Assembly: GCA_020634015.1 (NCBI GenBank)
Contig: JACKCN010000008.1
Span: 62,001-126,000, forward strand
Direction: 5' to 3'
Length of the DNA: 64,000 nucleotides
From: Candidatus Delongbacteria bacterium
GTDB lineage: Bacteria; CAIWAD01
A model generated the notes under the pieces. It was not told the origin of the DNA, made no database searches, and was given only the letters and a program-made list of their open reading frames with translations. Of the stretch, positions 17,201 through 24,967 are shown one piece after another; the first letter of the stretch is position 1; every line of letters starts with the position of its first letter. The position numbers were made by a program, and so were the translations under genes.

Positions 17201-17483
17201 CCGTCTGGCCACCCATGGTGGGCAGCAGGGCATCCGGTTTCTCGCGTTCGATGATCTCGGCCAGGCGGCGCCAGGTCAGCGGTTCGATGTAGGTCGCGTC
17301 CGCCAGCTCCGGGTCGGTCATGATCGTGGCCGGATTGGAATTGGCCAGGATCACGCGGTAGCCTTCTTCCTTCAGGGCGCGCACGGCCTGGGTGCCGCTG
17401 TAGTCGAACTCGCAGGCCTGGCCGATCACGATGGGACCGGCGCCGATCAGCAGGATCGAGGAAATGTCCTTGCGTGCGGGCAT
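14229..17483 (-). CDS. carB: Carbamoyl-phosphate synthase large subunit
   Basis: The protein has 1084 residues, normal length. It makes carbamoyl phosphate from bicarbonate, ammonia (from CarA) and 2 ATP, for pyrimidines and arginine. The two homologous ATP-grasp halves are visible: first half from 'ILLIGAGPIVIGQACEFDYSG' with 'RPSFTLGGSGGG', second half from 'ILGSGPNRIGQGIEFDYCCVHA' with 'RPSYVLGGRSM' and 'EVNPRASRTVPFIAK'. The C-terminal allosteric (MGS-like) domain follows ('FISVRDEDKPRAARLG', 'DFLINTTGSG'). The start at 17483 follows GGGAGGG and is 3 bp after the carA stop. No PyrR or arginine attenuator was recognised upstream. Confidence 0.97.
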   Translation of the reverse strand: MPARKDISSILLIGAGPIVIGQACEFDYSGTQAVRALKEEGYRVILANSNPATIMTDPELADATYIEPLTWRRLAEIIEREKPDALLPTMGGQTALNLTLELEAHGVLAMHGVELIGASARAIRTAEDRELFRDAMDRIGLASPVSRMARTMAEAESARQHFGLPCVIRPSFTLGGSGGGIARSPEEFREICARGLQASPTSELLIEESLLGWKEFELEVVRDRADNAIIVCAIENLDPMGVHTGDSITVAPPMTLTDREYQGLRDASIAVLREIGVDTGGSNVQFAVNPRDGRAVVIEMNPRVSRSSALASKATGFPIARVAAKLAIGYTLDELKNELTGGRTPASFEPSLDYVVVKAPRFAFEKFPAARASLGTQMSSVGEAMALGGSFAEALQKALRSLESGLEGLDERPCPTPDSAGHWPRPLLESCITVVGPERLLFVAQALREGWSVMELHALCAIDPWFLRELEALVTHETELLAFPRETRLKELEARLPLLKRLGFSDARLARLCECAEQDVRALRHAAGLHPVYKRVDSCAAEFEADTAYLYSTWGEECEARPDSRPRMMILGSGPNRIGQGIEFDYCCVHAALALREAGFQTIMVNCNPETVSTDTDTSDRLYFEPLCLEEVLEIVRVERPSGVVIQYGGQTPLKLARALEEAGVPILGTPPAVIDLCEDRQRFHELVTRLGILQPAGDTARNAEQALALGEQLGYPLMVRPSYVLGGRSMEVVHDPDELGRWLKRVKIESGQGPVLLDRYLENSIELDVDLVCDGQRVLVAGIMQHIEEAGIHSGDSACSFPPHSLESSRLREVSQLVTRLALELGVVGLMNAQLALHPEGLFLLEVNPRASRTVPFIAKARGFALAKVGALVMSGMSLSDAAPDGLKDPGFVSVKQPVFPFGRFPGSDPLLGPEMKSTGEVMGMGRSFPEAFAFSQLAAGTRFPMEGRVFISVRDEDKPRAARLGARLHALGLDLLATGGTAAALHAGGIPCLRVPKVNEARLEGAAHIVDHIAGGGVDFLINTTGSGAAIADSFVIREAALRAQLGYTTTLAAAEAFASALENRQRPAPLSLQELLAHGYA

Positions 17484-17486
17484 GGC

Positions 17487-18653
17487 TCAGGCCCTCCCTT
17501 GCGCGGTGCTCTGGCCATGGCGCGCACGGCGGAATTCACTCATGGCGACCACGAACCGGTCGAAGAGTCTGTCGGCATCACGGGGGCCCGGGCAGGCTTC
17601 GGGGTGGCCCTGAAAGCCGAAGGCTGGTTGCGATGTGCAGCGAATTCCCTGGATGCTGCCGTCAAAGAGACTGCGCTGGGTCACCTGCAGTGTGTCCGGC
17701 AGCCCTTCCTCGTCCACACAGAACCCGTGGTTCTGACTGGTGATCCAGACCTCGCCAGTGGCCTCGTCGCGCACGGGATGGTTGGCCCCGTGGTGGCCGA
17801 AGGCCAGTTTGCGGGTGCGTGCACCGGCGGCCAGCGCCAGCAGCTGATGGCCCAGGCAGATGCCGAAGAGCGGAAGCCGCAGGTCCAGCAACTGGCGCAC
17901 GGTGGCGATTTCCTGATGACAGGCGGCGGGATCGCCCGGTCCGTTGGACAGCAGCACCCCATCGGGCTCAAGGGCCAGAATGGTGTCGGCGGGCGTGGAC
18001 GGCGGCACCACCACCAGCGAACAGCCGCGATCCACCAGTCGGCGCAGCATCTGCTGCTTGGCGCCCAGATCCAGCACCACCACGCGCAGTCCACCGCCAT
18101 CGGGCGTGCTGGCAGTCCCTTGCGGACTCCCGCTGCCCGTGCTCCATTGCAGGGCCAGAGGTGTGCCCGCGGCGGAAGCCAGGTTCAAGCCTTCCATCGA
18201 CGGACTGCGGCGCGCTTCGTCCACGGCCCGGGCCGGGTCCATATTGCCGTCGCACACCAGACAGGCGCGCTGGCTGCCGTGGCTGCTGAGCAGGCGGGTC
18301 AGGCGGCGCGTGTCCACTCCCGCGATCGCGGGCAGGCCTGCCTGTTCCAGCCAGGTGGGCAGTTCCAGCCGCGAGCGCCAGCTGGAGGAGTGCAGGCTGA
18401 GATTGCGGATGATCAGCCCGGCGCAGTGGCTGCCGGCGCTTTCCAGGTCCGCCAGGGTCATGCCCGTGTTGCCGATGTGGGCCGCCGTCAGGCAGACCAG
18501 CTGGCCCGAATAGGAGGGGTCCGAGAGGATTTCCTCGTAGCCCGTCATCGCCGTGTTGAACACGGCTTCGCCGCAGCGACGGACGGGCGCACCGACGGAA
18601 ATGCCGTGGAACAGACTGCCGTCTTCCAGGGCAAGCAATGCGGATTGTGACAT
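17487..18653 (-). CDS. carA: Carbamoyl-phosphate synthase small (glutaminase) subunit
   Basis: The protein has 388 residues, normal length. The N-terminal domain ('LALEDGSLFHG', 'GEAVFNTAMTGYEEILSDPSY') is specific to CarA. The C-terminal class I glutamine amidotransferase domain has the nucleophile elbow 'FGICLGHQLLALAAG' and the 'FGHHGANHPV' segment, and ends the triad with 'GFQGHPEACPGP'. It hydrolyses glutamine and channels ammonia to CarB. GGAG lies at proper distance before the ATG at 18653. carA and carB form an operon on the minus strand. The 224 bp upstream should contain the promoter. Confidence 0.97.
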   Translation of the reverse strand: MSQSALLALEDGSLFHGISVGAPVRRCGEAVFNTAMTGYEEILSDPSYSGQLVCLTAAHIGNTGMTLADLESAGSHCAGLIIRNLSLHSSSWRSRLELPTWLEQAGLPAIAGVDTRRLTRLLSSHGSQRACLVCDGNMDPARAVDEARRSPSMEGLNLASAAGTPLALQWSTGSGSPQGTASTPDGGGLRVVVLDLGAKQQMLRRLVDRGCSLVVVPPSTPADTILALEPDGVLLSNGPGDPAACHQEIATVRQLLDLRLPLFGICLGHQLLALAAGARTRKLAFGHHGANHPVRDEATGEVWITSQNHGFCVDEEGLPDTLQVTQRSLFDGSIQGIRCTSQPAFGFQGHPEACPGPRDADRLFDRFVVAMSEFRRARHGQSTAQGRA

Positions 18654-18877
18654 GGGGACTCCGGTCTGAGGTCGTGGCTGGCCTGTGTGTACCGGAAGGA
18701 ATGAGAGTAGCCATCCGGGGGCGCAGATGCAACGGGCGGGGAAACCGTGGCGGGATTTTGAGGCGGTTCAAGGCTGAGCACCGTCCTGCGCCAGCGTCGA
18801 TTTTCTGGGCGCACATGGATCGCGCTGGCCAATCGGCTTGAAGAGTGACCAACGGGGCAGCTCCTGCTCCCGCTGGC

Positions 18878-20674
18878 CTATTTCAGCAGCAGCAGGCGCG
18901 TGCTGCGCACTCCCTGGGCTGTCTGCAGGCGGGCAAGATAGAGCCCCGAGGCCAGTGCGCTGCCGTCCACGATCACCGAATGACGTCCGGCCGGCTGTGT
19001 CTGGGCCACCAGTTCGCGCACCAGGGCGCCCTGGATGTTGAAGAGATCCAGACTCACGAATCCGTCCACGGGCAAGGTATACGCCAGGGTGGTGCTGGGA
19101 TTGAAGGGGTTGGGCACGGGCGCGTCCAGGCTCAGGCTCCCGGGACGCAAGGGGGTCTGCTGGCCGGTGAGCTCCAGGGTCCAGTCACACAGCGCCCCGT
19201 TCTCGTTCCAGACCTGGTCTCCGTTGCGCACTTCGATGTGCATTTCCATGTCGTTTTCCAGCCAGATCTCCAGGGTGTCCAGCGCGGCTGCGGCATCCTG
19301 CAGACTGGAGGTGGAACCGGTCCAGGCGATCTGGCCCATGATCCAGATCTCCGCCTGCAGGTCCTGCGCCGGGGGAGGCACCACATCCAGCCCGATCAGC
19401 CCGTCGTTCCAGTCCACCAGAAATCCGCTGGTGGCGTCGGGTTCGTTGCCCGGGTTGTCAATGGTGCCGCACTCCGACTCCGGCCCGACCTGCATCAGCA
19501 CCTCATGGGCACTGGCCCGGCAGGGCAGGCTGCCCACCACGGAGCCCAGCTCCAGCTGGGAGGAAAAGTAGCCGGCCTGGTCGGACTGGAACATCAGTTC
19601 GAAGGTGCGACTCTCGCCGCTGGTCAGGCTGAACTCCGGCGAGCCCTGCAATTGGAACACAGCATCCGGAATGCGCAGTGTGTCGGCCAGCAGCAGATCG
19701 CCCGTGTTGGTCAGGGTGAACGATGCGCTGCGCGAGCCATGCACGAGGGATGGGGCGAAGAACAGGCTGTCCGGCTCGAGAAGAGCACTGGTGTGCAGGC
19801 TGCGCTGGATCGCCAGACTGTGTCCGTATCCGGCCGACAGTTTCAGGAAGGACTGATTGGCTCCCTGCAGCTCGCACTGGCCGCTGAAGTTTCCGCCCCA
19901 GGCCGCCAGGCTGCTGTCGGCACGCAGGGCAAGACAGTGGGTCCAGCCCGCGGAAACCGCGATGAAATCTTCATTGGGCGCGGGAAGTGTGCAGGCTCCG
20001 TAGAGATTGCGTCCCCAGGCGACCAGACTGCTGTCGGCCCTGAGCGCCACCACGAAATCGGGGCCGGCGGACAGAGCGGTGAAGTTGCTGTTGGGTTCGG
20101 GAATGTCGCACTGACCGAAGGTGTTGGAGCCCCAGGCGACCAGGCTGCCGTCGGCCTTGAGGCCGATGCTGAAGTTGTCGCCGCCATCCACGGCCACGAA
20201 GTCCGCATTCGGCTCGGGCACCGAGCACTGGCCTTCCACATTCATGCCCCAGGCGGCCACGCTGCCATCGGACCTCAGGGCCAGACTGTGGTGGAAACAG
20301 GAACTGATCGCCACGAAATCCTGATTGGGCTGCGGACTGTCGGACTCTCCCGCCACATTGCTGCCCCAGGCCACCACCGTGCTGTCGCTGCGCAGGGCCA
20401 GATTGTGCGAATAACCAGCGGAGATCGCTCGATAACTGGAGGTCGGGTCGGGCATGGGCGCCCAGGGCACTCCCCAGGACACCAGGCTGCCGTCGGCCAG
20501 CAGGGCCAGACTTTCCAGCGAGCCGGCACTCACGGCCATCACCGAATCAGGAGAGATCAAGGATGGCAGTTCGAAATCTCCCAGCACGACGATGTGCCCC
20601 ACGGACTGTGCGAATCCGGACAGGCAGATGAACTGAAGACTGGCCACGGTGGCCAGGACGCAGCGACGTGACAT
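18878..20674 (-). CDS. Secreted RCC1-like repeat protein with C-terminal sorting/FlgD-like domain
   Basis: The protein has 598 residues from the ATG at 20674, which opens a signal peptide ending '..LSGFAQS'. Residues ~25-310 are about seven RCC1/regulator-type blades of ~43 residues with the pattern 'SAGYSHNLALRSDSTVVAWGSN', 'LKADGSLVAWGSNTFGQC', likely a seven-blade propeller. A middle ~180 residues contain Ig-like strands ('PSLVHGSRSASFTLTNTGDLLL'). The C-terminal ~80 residues ('VPNPFNPSTTLAYTLP', 'GLYLARLQTAQG', '..LLLLK') are the FlgD-Ig/T9SS-like tail shared with the protein at 37621. It is exported to the surface or medium; binding target unknown. An imperfect hairpin at ~18848-18878 may end the transcript. 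Confidence 0.8.
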   Translation of the reverse strand: MSRRCVLATVASLQFICLSGFAQSVGHIVVLGDFELPSLISPDSVMAVSAGSLESLALLADGSLVSWGVPWAPMPDPTSSYRAISAGYSHNLALRSDSTVVAWGSNVAGESDSPQPNQDFVAISSCFHHSLALRSDGSVAAWGMNVEGQCSVPEPNADFVAVDGGDNFSIGLKADGSLVAWGSNTFGQCDIPEPNSNFTALSAGPDFVVALRADSSLVAWGRNLYGACTLPAPNEDFIAVSAGWTHCLALRADSSLAAWGGNFSGQCELQGANQSFLKLSAGYGHSLAIQRSLHTSALLEPDSLFFAPSLVHGSRSASFTLTNTGDLLLADTLRIPDAVFQLQGSPEFSLTSGESRTFELMFQSDQAGYFSSQLELGSVVGSLPCRASAHEVLMQVGPESECGTIDNPGNEPDATSGFLVDWNDGLIGLDVVPPPAQDLQAEIWIMGQIAWTGSTSSLQDAAAALDTLEIWLENDMEMHIEVRNGDQVWNENGALCDWTLELTGQQTPLRPGSLSLDAPVPNPFNPSTTLAYTLPVDGFVSLDLFNIQGALVRELVAQTQPAGRHSVIVDGSALASGLYLARLQTAQGVRSTRLLLLK

Positions 20675-20963
20675 GAACGCACTCCAGCGCGGGGTGGGGG
20701 AAGACCGCTGATTGGATTCAAATTGATGGATGCTAAAGGATTCTGTGCTGCGACAAACAAGGCACATTTTGCGTGCGTGAGCAAGCAGTGAATACACTCC
20801 TCATGAAAGGCCGGGCGAGGTGCCGTCCCCGGACCGTGGGTGAGCGGCCTGTCCCGACCTTTTCTGATCATGGAGCGGTCCGTGGTCCTTGCATCGGGCC
20901 GGACTGACGCCAGACTCTTCGATTCAGCATATTCAGCAGCCGCAACAGCCAAAGGGGGACCGC

Positions 20964-21287
20964 ATGGATCTGCGACTGGTCATGACCACCGTGCCCGACG
21001 AAGACTTCGCCCAGCGGATCAGTCTGGCGCTGGTCCAGGAAAAACTGGCCGCCTGCGTGAGCAGCATTCCGATTTCCCAGTCGGTGTACGTCTGGGAAGG
21101 CAACCTGCAGAAAACGGCCGAAATTCAACTTGTGATCAAGACCGTCAGCTGGAAACTGGAAGAGCTGGCCATGCGCCTGTCCGAACTGCATCCTTATGAA
21201 TTGCCCGAATTCGTCGTCATCAAACCCGAGGCGGCGGGCACGGCCTGGATGTCCTGGGTGCGCACACACACCGGAGGAGCGCAATGA
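20964..21287 (+). CDS. cutA: CutA1 divalent-cation tolerance family protein
   Basis: The protein has 107 residues, normal length. It starts at ATG 20964 behind AAAGGGGGA. CutA signatures are 'MTTVPDEDFAQRISLALVQEKLAACVSS' at the N-terminus, 'SVYVWEGNLQKTAEIQLVIKT' in the middle and 'LHPYELPEFVVI' near the end. CutA forms a ferredoxin-like trimer. Its role in copper tolerance is historical and its true function is unsettled. Its stop overlaps the ATG of the next gene (ATGA at 21284-21287), so the two are translationally coupled. Confidence 0.93.
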   Translation: MDLRLVMTTVPDEDFAQRISLALVQEKLAACVSSIPISQSVYVWEGNLQKTAEIQLVIKTVSWKLEELAMRLSELHPYELPEFVVIKPEAAGTAWMSWVRTHTGGAQ

Positions 21288-22390
21288 GCGAACTCACCGT
21301 CCACTACATGCGTTGGGCCAAGGGTCATCAACATGGCACACATGATCTGGCCTCCTCGGGCATGCCTCCCGTGGATCCGCGGCGGGCGGGACTGCTGCGC
21401 GACGAAACGCTGTACCTGGAAGCGGCACGCGGCGGTGATCCAGGCCTGCCCTCGCTGCAGCAGGCACTGGCCGACTGGATCGGTGGCACACCGGCCATGT
21501 TCCAGACCGGCATCGGCACCAGCGGAATCAACCTGCTGGCCCTGCGTGCCATTGCCGCACCCGGTGACACGGTGCTGGTGGAGACACCCGTTTACGAACC
21601 GCTCTGGAAACTGCCCGAACTCTTCGGCATGCACGTGAGCCACTTCCGGCGGGATGCCTTCGGCGACAGCAGCCTGCGACTGGAGGAACTGGAACGCGCC
21701 TGGCGTCCCGGCACGACCGCCGTGGTGCTGAGCAATCTTTTCAACCCGGGGGGCAACCGGCTCTCCAATGGCGAACTGGAAATGCTGGCCGACTTCGCCC
21801 GGGACCGCAAGCTGCGTGTGCTGCTGGACGAGGTCTACATGCCGTTCTGCGACGGCGGGCATGGCCACCGGCAGCTCTCCTTCCTGCGCTCGCCCCTTTT
21901 CATCAGCACGCTCAGCCTGACCAAGGGCTGGGGCCTCAGCTGCCTGCGCCTGGGCATCATGGCCTGCCGGGACGAGGACATCGTGAGACGCGCCGACCAT
22001 CTGAACGACTCGGTCAACGTGGTGCATCCCTTCGTCAGCGAGCACGCGGGCCGCCAGTTGATTTCCAATCCCGAGCGACTGGACCTGCTCCTGCTGCCGC
22101 ACCTGGAACGCATCGAGGAGAATTTCCGGCAGCTCAAGGACCAGTGCGAGGCGCGCGGCATCGCCGTCTCACAACGCTCGGCCGGCCTCTGCTGTTTTCT
22201 GCGCATCCCCGGCGAACCCGAACTGGGCGCCTTCTGCGACCGCCTGCTGGCCGAGCGTGGAGTGGTGGTCGTGGATGGGGGATACTTCCAGGCACCGGGC
22301 CACCTGCGCATCGGGCTGGGGGCCACGCGCGAGCATTTTGATCGGGGCCTCGAGATTCTGCTGGACCAGCTTGGCCGACTGGAGCACTGA
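21284..22390 (+). CDS. PLP-dependent class I/II aminotransferase
   Basis: The protein has 368 residues, fold-type I. Visible features are 'QTGIGTSGINLLALRAIAAPGDTVLVETPVYEP' (substrate/PLP region), 'LSNLFNPGGNRLS' (the NPxG equivalent), 'RVLLDEVYMPF' (PLP-binding Asp and Tyr) and the Schiff-base lysine in 'STLSLTKGWGLSCLRLG'. The late 'GHLRIGLGA' holds the carboxylate-binding arginine. The substrate is not predictable; it is relatively short at the N-terminus. It is coupled to cutA and lies 147 bp before the GNAT-nitrilase gene. Confidence 0.85.
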   Translation: MSELTVHYMRWAKGHQHGTHDLASSGMPPVDPRRAGLLRDETLYLEAARGGDPGLPSLQQALADWIGGTPAMFQTGIGTSGINLLALRAIAAPGDTVLVETPVYEPLWKLPELFGMHVSHFRRDAFGDSSLRLEELERAWRPGTTAVVLSNLFNPGGNRLSNGELEMLADFARDRKLRVLLDEVYMPFCDGGHGHRQLSFLRSPLFISTLSLTKGWGLSCLRLGIMACRDEDIVRRADHLNDSVNVVHPFVSEHAGRQLISNPERLDLLLLPHLERIEENFRQLKDQCEARGIAVSQRSAGLCCFLRIPGEPELGAFCDRLLAERGVVVVDGGYFQAPGHLRIGLGATREHFDRGLEILLDQLGRLEH

Positions 22391-22537
22391 GTTCATCTCC
22401 CGACCAAGGTCCCGATCCGTCGCAGGGTTGGACGTCCGGCCTCCCGCTGACATCATTCAACACCAAAGGCAAGGTGCGTCGGGCGCTTGCCACGGATCGT
22501 GTGACACCACGATCGCCCAACCGCGACAGGAGCCTTC

Positions 22538-24085
22538 ATGAACGCCACCCACGTGGAAGTGCGTCACTTGACCCGCGAGGACATGGCCGAACTGCGCGCC
22601 GCCAGTGAACAGGTCTACCAGCAGGAAGAGCTGGCCACCTGGAACGACGTGACCATCGATACCCTGCTGACCATCTTTCCCGAAGGCCAGATCTGTGTCT
22701 GCGTGGATGGGGTGGTGGTCGGCTGTGCCCTCTCGCTCATCATCGACTATCCGCGCTTCGGAGATGACCACACCTATGCCCAGATCACGGGAAAGATGAG
22801 CTTCGACACCCATGACCCTTACGGGGATGTGCTCTATGGAATCGAAGTCTTCATCCACTCGAAGTATCGCGGGCTGCGCCTGGCCCGGCGACTGTACGAC
22901 GCGCGCAAGGAACTCTGCGAGAACCTGAATCTGCGGGCGATCATCGCGGGCGGGCGGATGCCCACCTACGCCAAACATGCCGCAAGCATGAGTGCCAAGC
23001 AGTTCATCGAGAAGGTCAAGACCCGCGAGCTCTACGACCCCGTGCTCAGTTTCCAGCTGGCCAATGATTTTCACGTGCGCAAGCTGCTCAAGGGATACCT
23101 GAGCGGCGACCGCGAGTCGCTGGAGTACGCCACCCTGATCGAGTGGCCCAATATGTACTACACGCGGTCGGTGAAACTGATCAACACGGAAAAAGTGGAA
23201 GTGCGGCTGGGAATCGTGCAGTGGCAGATGCGCGCCATGTCGTCGCTGGAGGATTTCTTCGCCCAGGCGGAGATGTTCGTGGACGCCGTCTCGGATTACA
23301 AGAGTGATTTCGTGCTCTTTCCCGAGCTCTTCAATGCGCCGCTGATGGCCGAGTTCAACCATCTGCGTGTCACCGAAAGCATTCGTCGTCTGGCGGGCTA
23401 CACCGACGCGATCCGCGAGAAGTTCATCGAGTTCGCGATTTCGTACAACATCAACATCATCTCGGGCAGCATGCCCTGCCTCGTGGATGGCAAGCTGTAC
23501 AACTCGGGCTTCCTCTGCCGCCGCGATGGCACCTGGGAGCGCTACGACAAGCTGCATGTGACACCTGCCGAAGCCAGAAACTGGGCGATGAACGCGGGCA
23601 ACCGGATCCGGGTCTTCGACACCGACTGCGGCAAGATCGGGATCATGGTGTGTTACGATGTGGAATTCCCCGAATACTCGCGCCTGCTGGCCGACCAGGG
23701 CATGAACATTCTCTTCGTGCCCTTCCTGACCGATACCCAGAATGGCTACACGCGCGTGAGGCATTGCGCCATGGCCCGGGCCATCGAGTGCGAATGTTAT
23801 GTGGCCATCGCCGGCGCGGTGGGAAACCTGGCCAAGGTGAACAACATGGACATCCAGTACGCCCAGTCCGCTCTGTTCACTCCCTCGGACTTCTCCTTTC
23901 CCACCACGGGCATCAAGGCCGAGGCGACGCCCAATACCGAAATGACCATGATCGTGGACATCAATCTGGACCTGCTGAAGACCCTGCACAACAATGGCAG
24001 TGTGCATGCCATGCGCGACCGGCGCAACGACCTGTACCGTCTGGAGCTGCTGCGATCGGATGCCGGAACCGAATACGGCGGCTGA
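22538..24085 (+). CDS. Bifunctional GNAT N-acetyltransferase / nitrilase-superfamily amidohydrolase
   Basis: The protein has 515 residues with two domains. Residues ~1-200 are a GNAT fold ('VEVRHLTREDMAELRAASEQ', acetyl-CoA loop region 'IHSKYRGLRLARRLYDARKEL'). Residues ~220-505 are a carbon-nitrogen hydrolase with the complete triad: Glu in 'VLFPELFNAP', Lys in 'YDKLHVTPAE' and Cys in 'IGIMVCYDVEFPEYSR'. Such fusions occur in many bacteria as a fixed architecture, and the joint substrate is not firmly established. AGGAG precedes the ATG. It probably processes a small amide or amino acid derivative made by neighbouring enzymes, which is inference. Confidence 0.88.
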   Translation: MNATHVEVRHLTREDMAELRAASEQVYQQEELATWNDVTIDTLLTIFPEGQICVCVDGVVVGCALSLIIDYPRFGDDHTYAQITGKMSFDTHDPYGDVLYGIEVFIHSKYRGLRLARRLYDARKELCENLNLRAIIAGGRMPTYAKHAASMSAKQFIEKVKTRELYDPVLSFQLANDFHVRKLLKGYLSGDRESLEYATLIEWPNMYYTRSVKLINTEKVEVRLGIVQWQMRAMSSLEDFFAQAEMFVDAVSDYKSDFVLFPELFNAPLMAEFNHLRVTESIRRLAGYTDAIREKFIEFAISYNINIISGSMPCLVDGKLYNSGFLCRRDGTWERYDKLHVTPAEARNWAMNAGNRIRVFDTDCGKIGIMVCYDVEFPEYSRLLADQGMNILFVPFLTDTQNGYTRVRHCAMARAIECECYVAIAGAVGNLAKVNNMDIQYAQSALFTPSDFSFPTTGIKAEATPNTEMTMIVDINLDLLKTLHNNGSVHAMRDRRNDLYRLELLRSDAGTEYGG

Positions 24086-24404
24086 GCGCGGCCCCGAATG
24101 TTCCGGTCCGATTCTCTCTCAAGGCTGTAAACCATGACAGACAATTCGGCCCGGACGCAGGCATCGGTCTGGCCCTCCTCACGCTCGCTGGCGGTTGACG
24201 GTGCTCCCTGAGGCTGGCCTGTGCAAGGATAACAGTGTCATGTATCGACAATGCGCACGATCTTCAATAAAAACAAGCCGTGGCTTGGGTGGATTCAAGA
24301 AACTCCTCCCATTGCAGACGAACTGGCCCGGAGCTTGCATTTCGGATTGCGTTCTGTCGCCGCTCCGGCGATGGGTTCCTGTTCCTGTCATGGAGATTCC
24401 ACCG
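24086..24404. other. Intergenic region before a small exported protein gene
   Basis: About 319 bp with no supported gene. A/T-rich patches around 24232-24285 could hold the promoter of the 24405 gene, but no spaced -35/-10 pair is convincing. Confidence 0.35.
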
Positions 24405-24707
24405 ATGACGCGCACCATAGGTGTACTTGCCCTCGTTCTGCTGTCCGGAATCGGTCTTGCCAGCATGGCCCAGACGCAGGGCGGCCCGGGCAACGGTCCG
24501 GGTCAGCTGCTTGATCCCTGGGGCATCGGGCCCACCACCTCCGAGAGCGATGAGGACTCTGGTATCCTCTTCGGGGATGGTCCGGGAGTCCTGCTTTACC
24601 AGCCCCCGCGGGAACAGGGCCACGGCGCGAGTCCCTTCCTTCCGCCCAAAGGCCTCGGCATCCTGCCCTGGAAGCAGGACCCGCGGCAAGGCGCAGGTCG
24701 CAAGTAG
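24405..24707 (+). CDS. Small exported glycine/proline-rich protein, unknown function
   Basis: The protein has 100 residues starting at ATG 24405 (GGAG upstream; ATG 24390 in frame is possible). A signal peptide 'MTRTIGVLALVLLSGIGLASMAQ' is clear. The mature part is rich in Gly and Pro ('GGPGNGPGQLLDPWGIGP', 'FGDGPGVLLYQPP', 'LPPKGLGILPW') with no cysteine pair and little predicted secondary structure. It repeats a loose 'G-(I/V)-L-(F/L)' pattern. A terminator follows at 24744. I do not recognise a family. Confidence 0.55.
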   Translation: MTRTIGVLALVLLSGIGLASMAQTQGGPGNGPGQLLDPWGIGPTTSESDEDSGILFGDGPGVLLYQPPREQGHGASPFLPPKGLGILPWKQDPRQGAGRK

Positions 24708-24743
24708 AGCGGCCACTTCTTCGTCACACCCGCCCAGCCATTG

Positions 24744-24776
24744 CGAAACCCGCGGCCACCAAGGTTGCGGGTTTCG
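24744..24776 (+). terminator. Terminator after the small exported protein gene
   Basis: The arms CGAAACCCGC (24744-24753) and GCGGGTTTCG (24767-24776) are perfect complements with a 13-base loop, followed by TGTTTC. Only a short T-rich tail follows, but position and stem strength fit a factor-independent terminator. Confidence 0.7.
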
Positions 24777-24967
24777 TGTTTCATGAATTGCTGTTTCCTG
24801 TTGCCGAGTGGTCTGGCAGAAATTCGAACCGTACAATTGGACCGTGCGTTCCCACGGATGCCAACCGCAATCGTCATCAGGAATTCGCCCCGCGCGAACC
24901 GGGACACTGCGTGGGTGCTGGGGGGCAAGGCACCAAGTCCAGATGGAAAACCCCGGAGAACGGACCC

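Noticed and set aside
24776..24967. N-terminal extension of the asparaginase carrying the missing TGGTI motif
   Set aside because: All three plus-strand frames were read; none contains TGGTI or an asparaginase-like strand, and the ribosome site favours ATG 24968.
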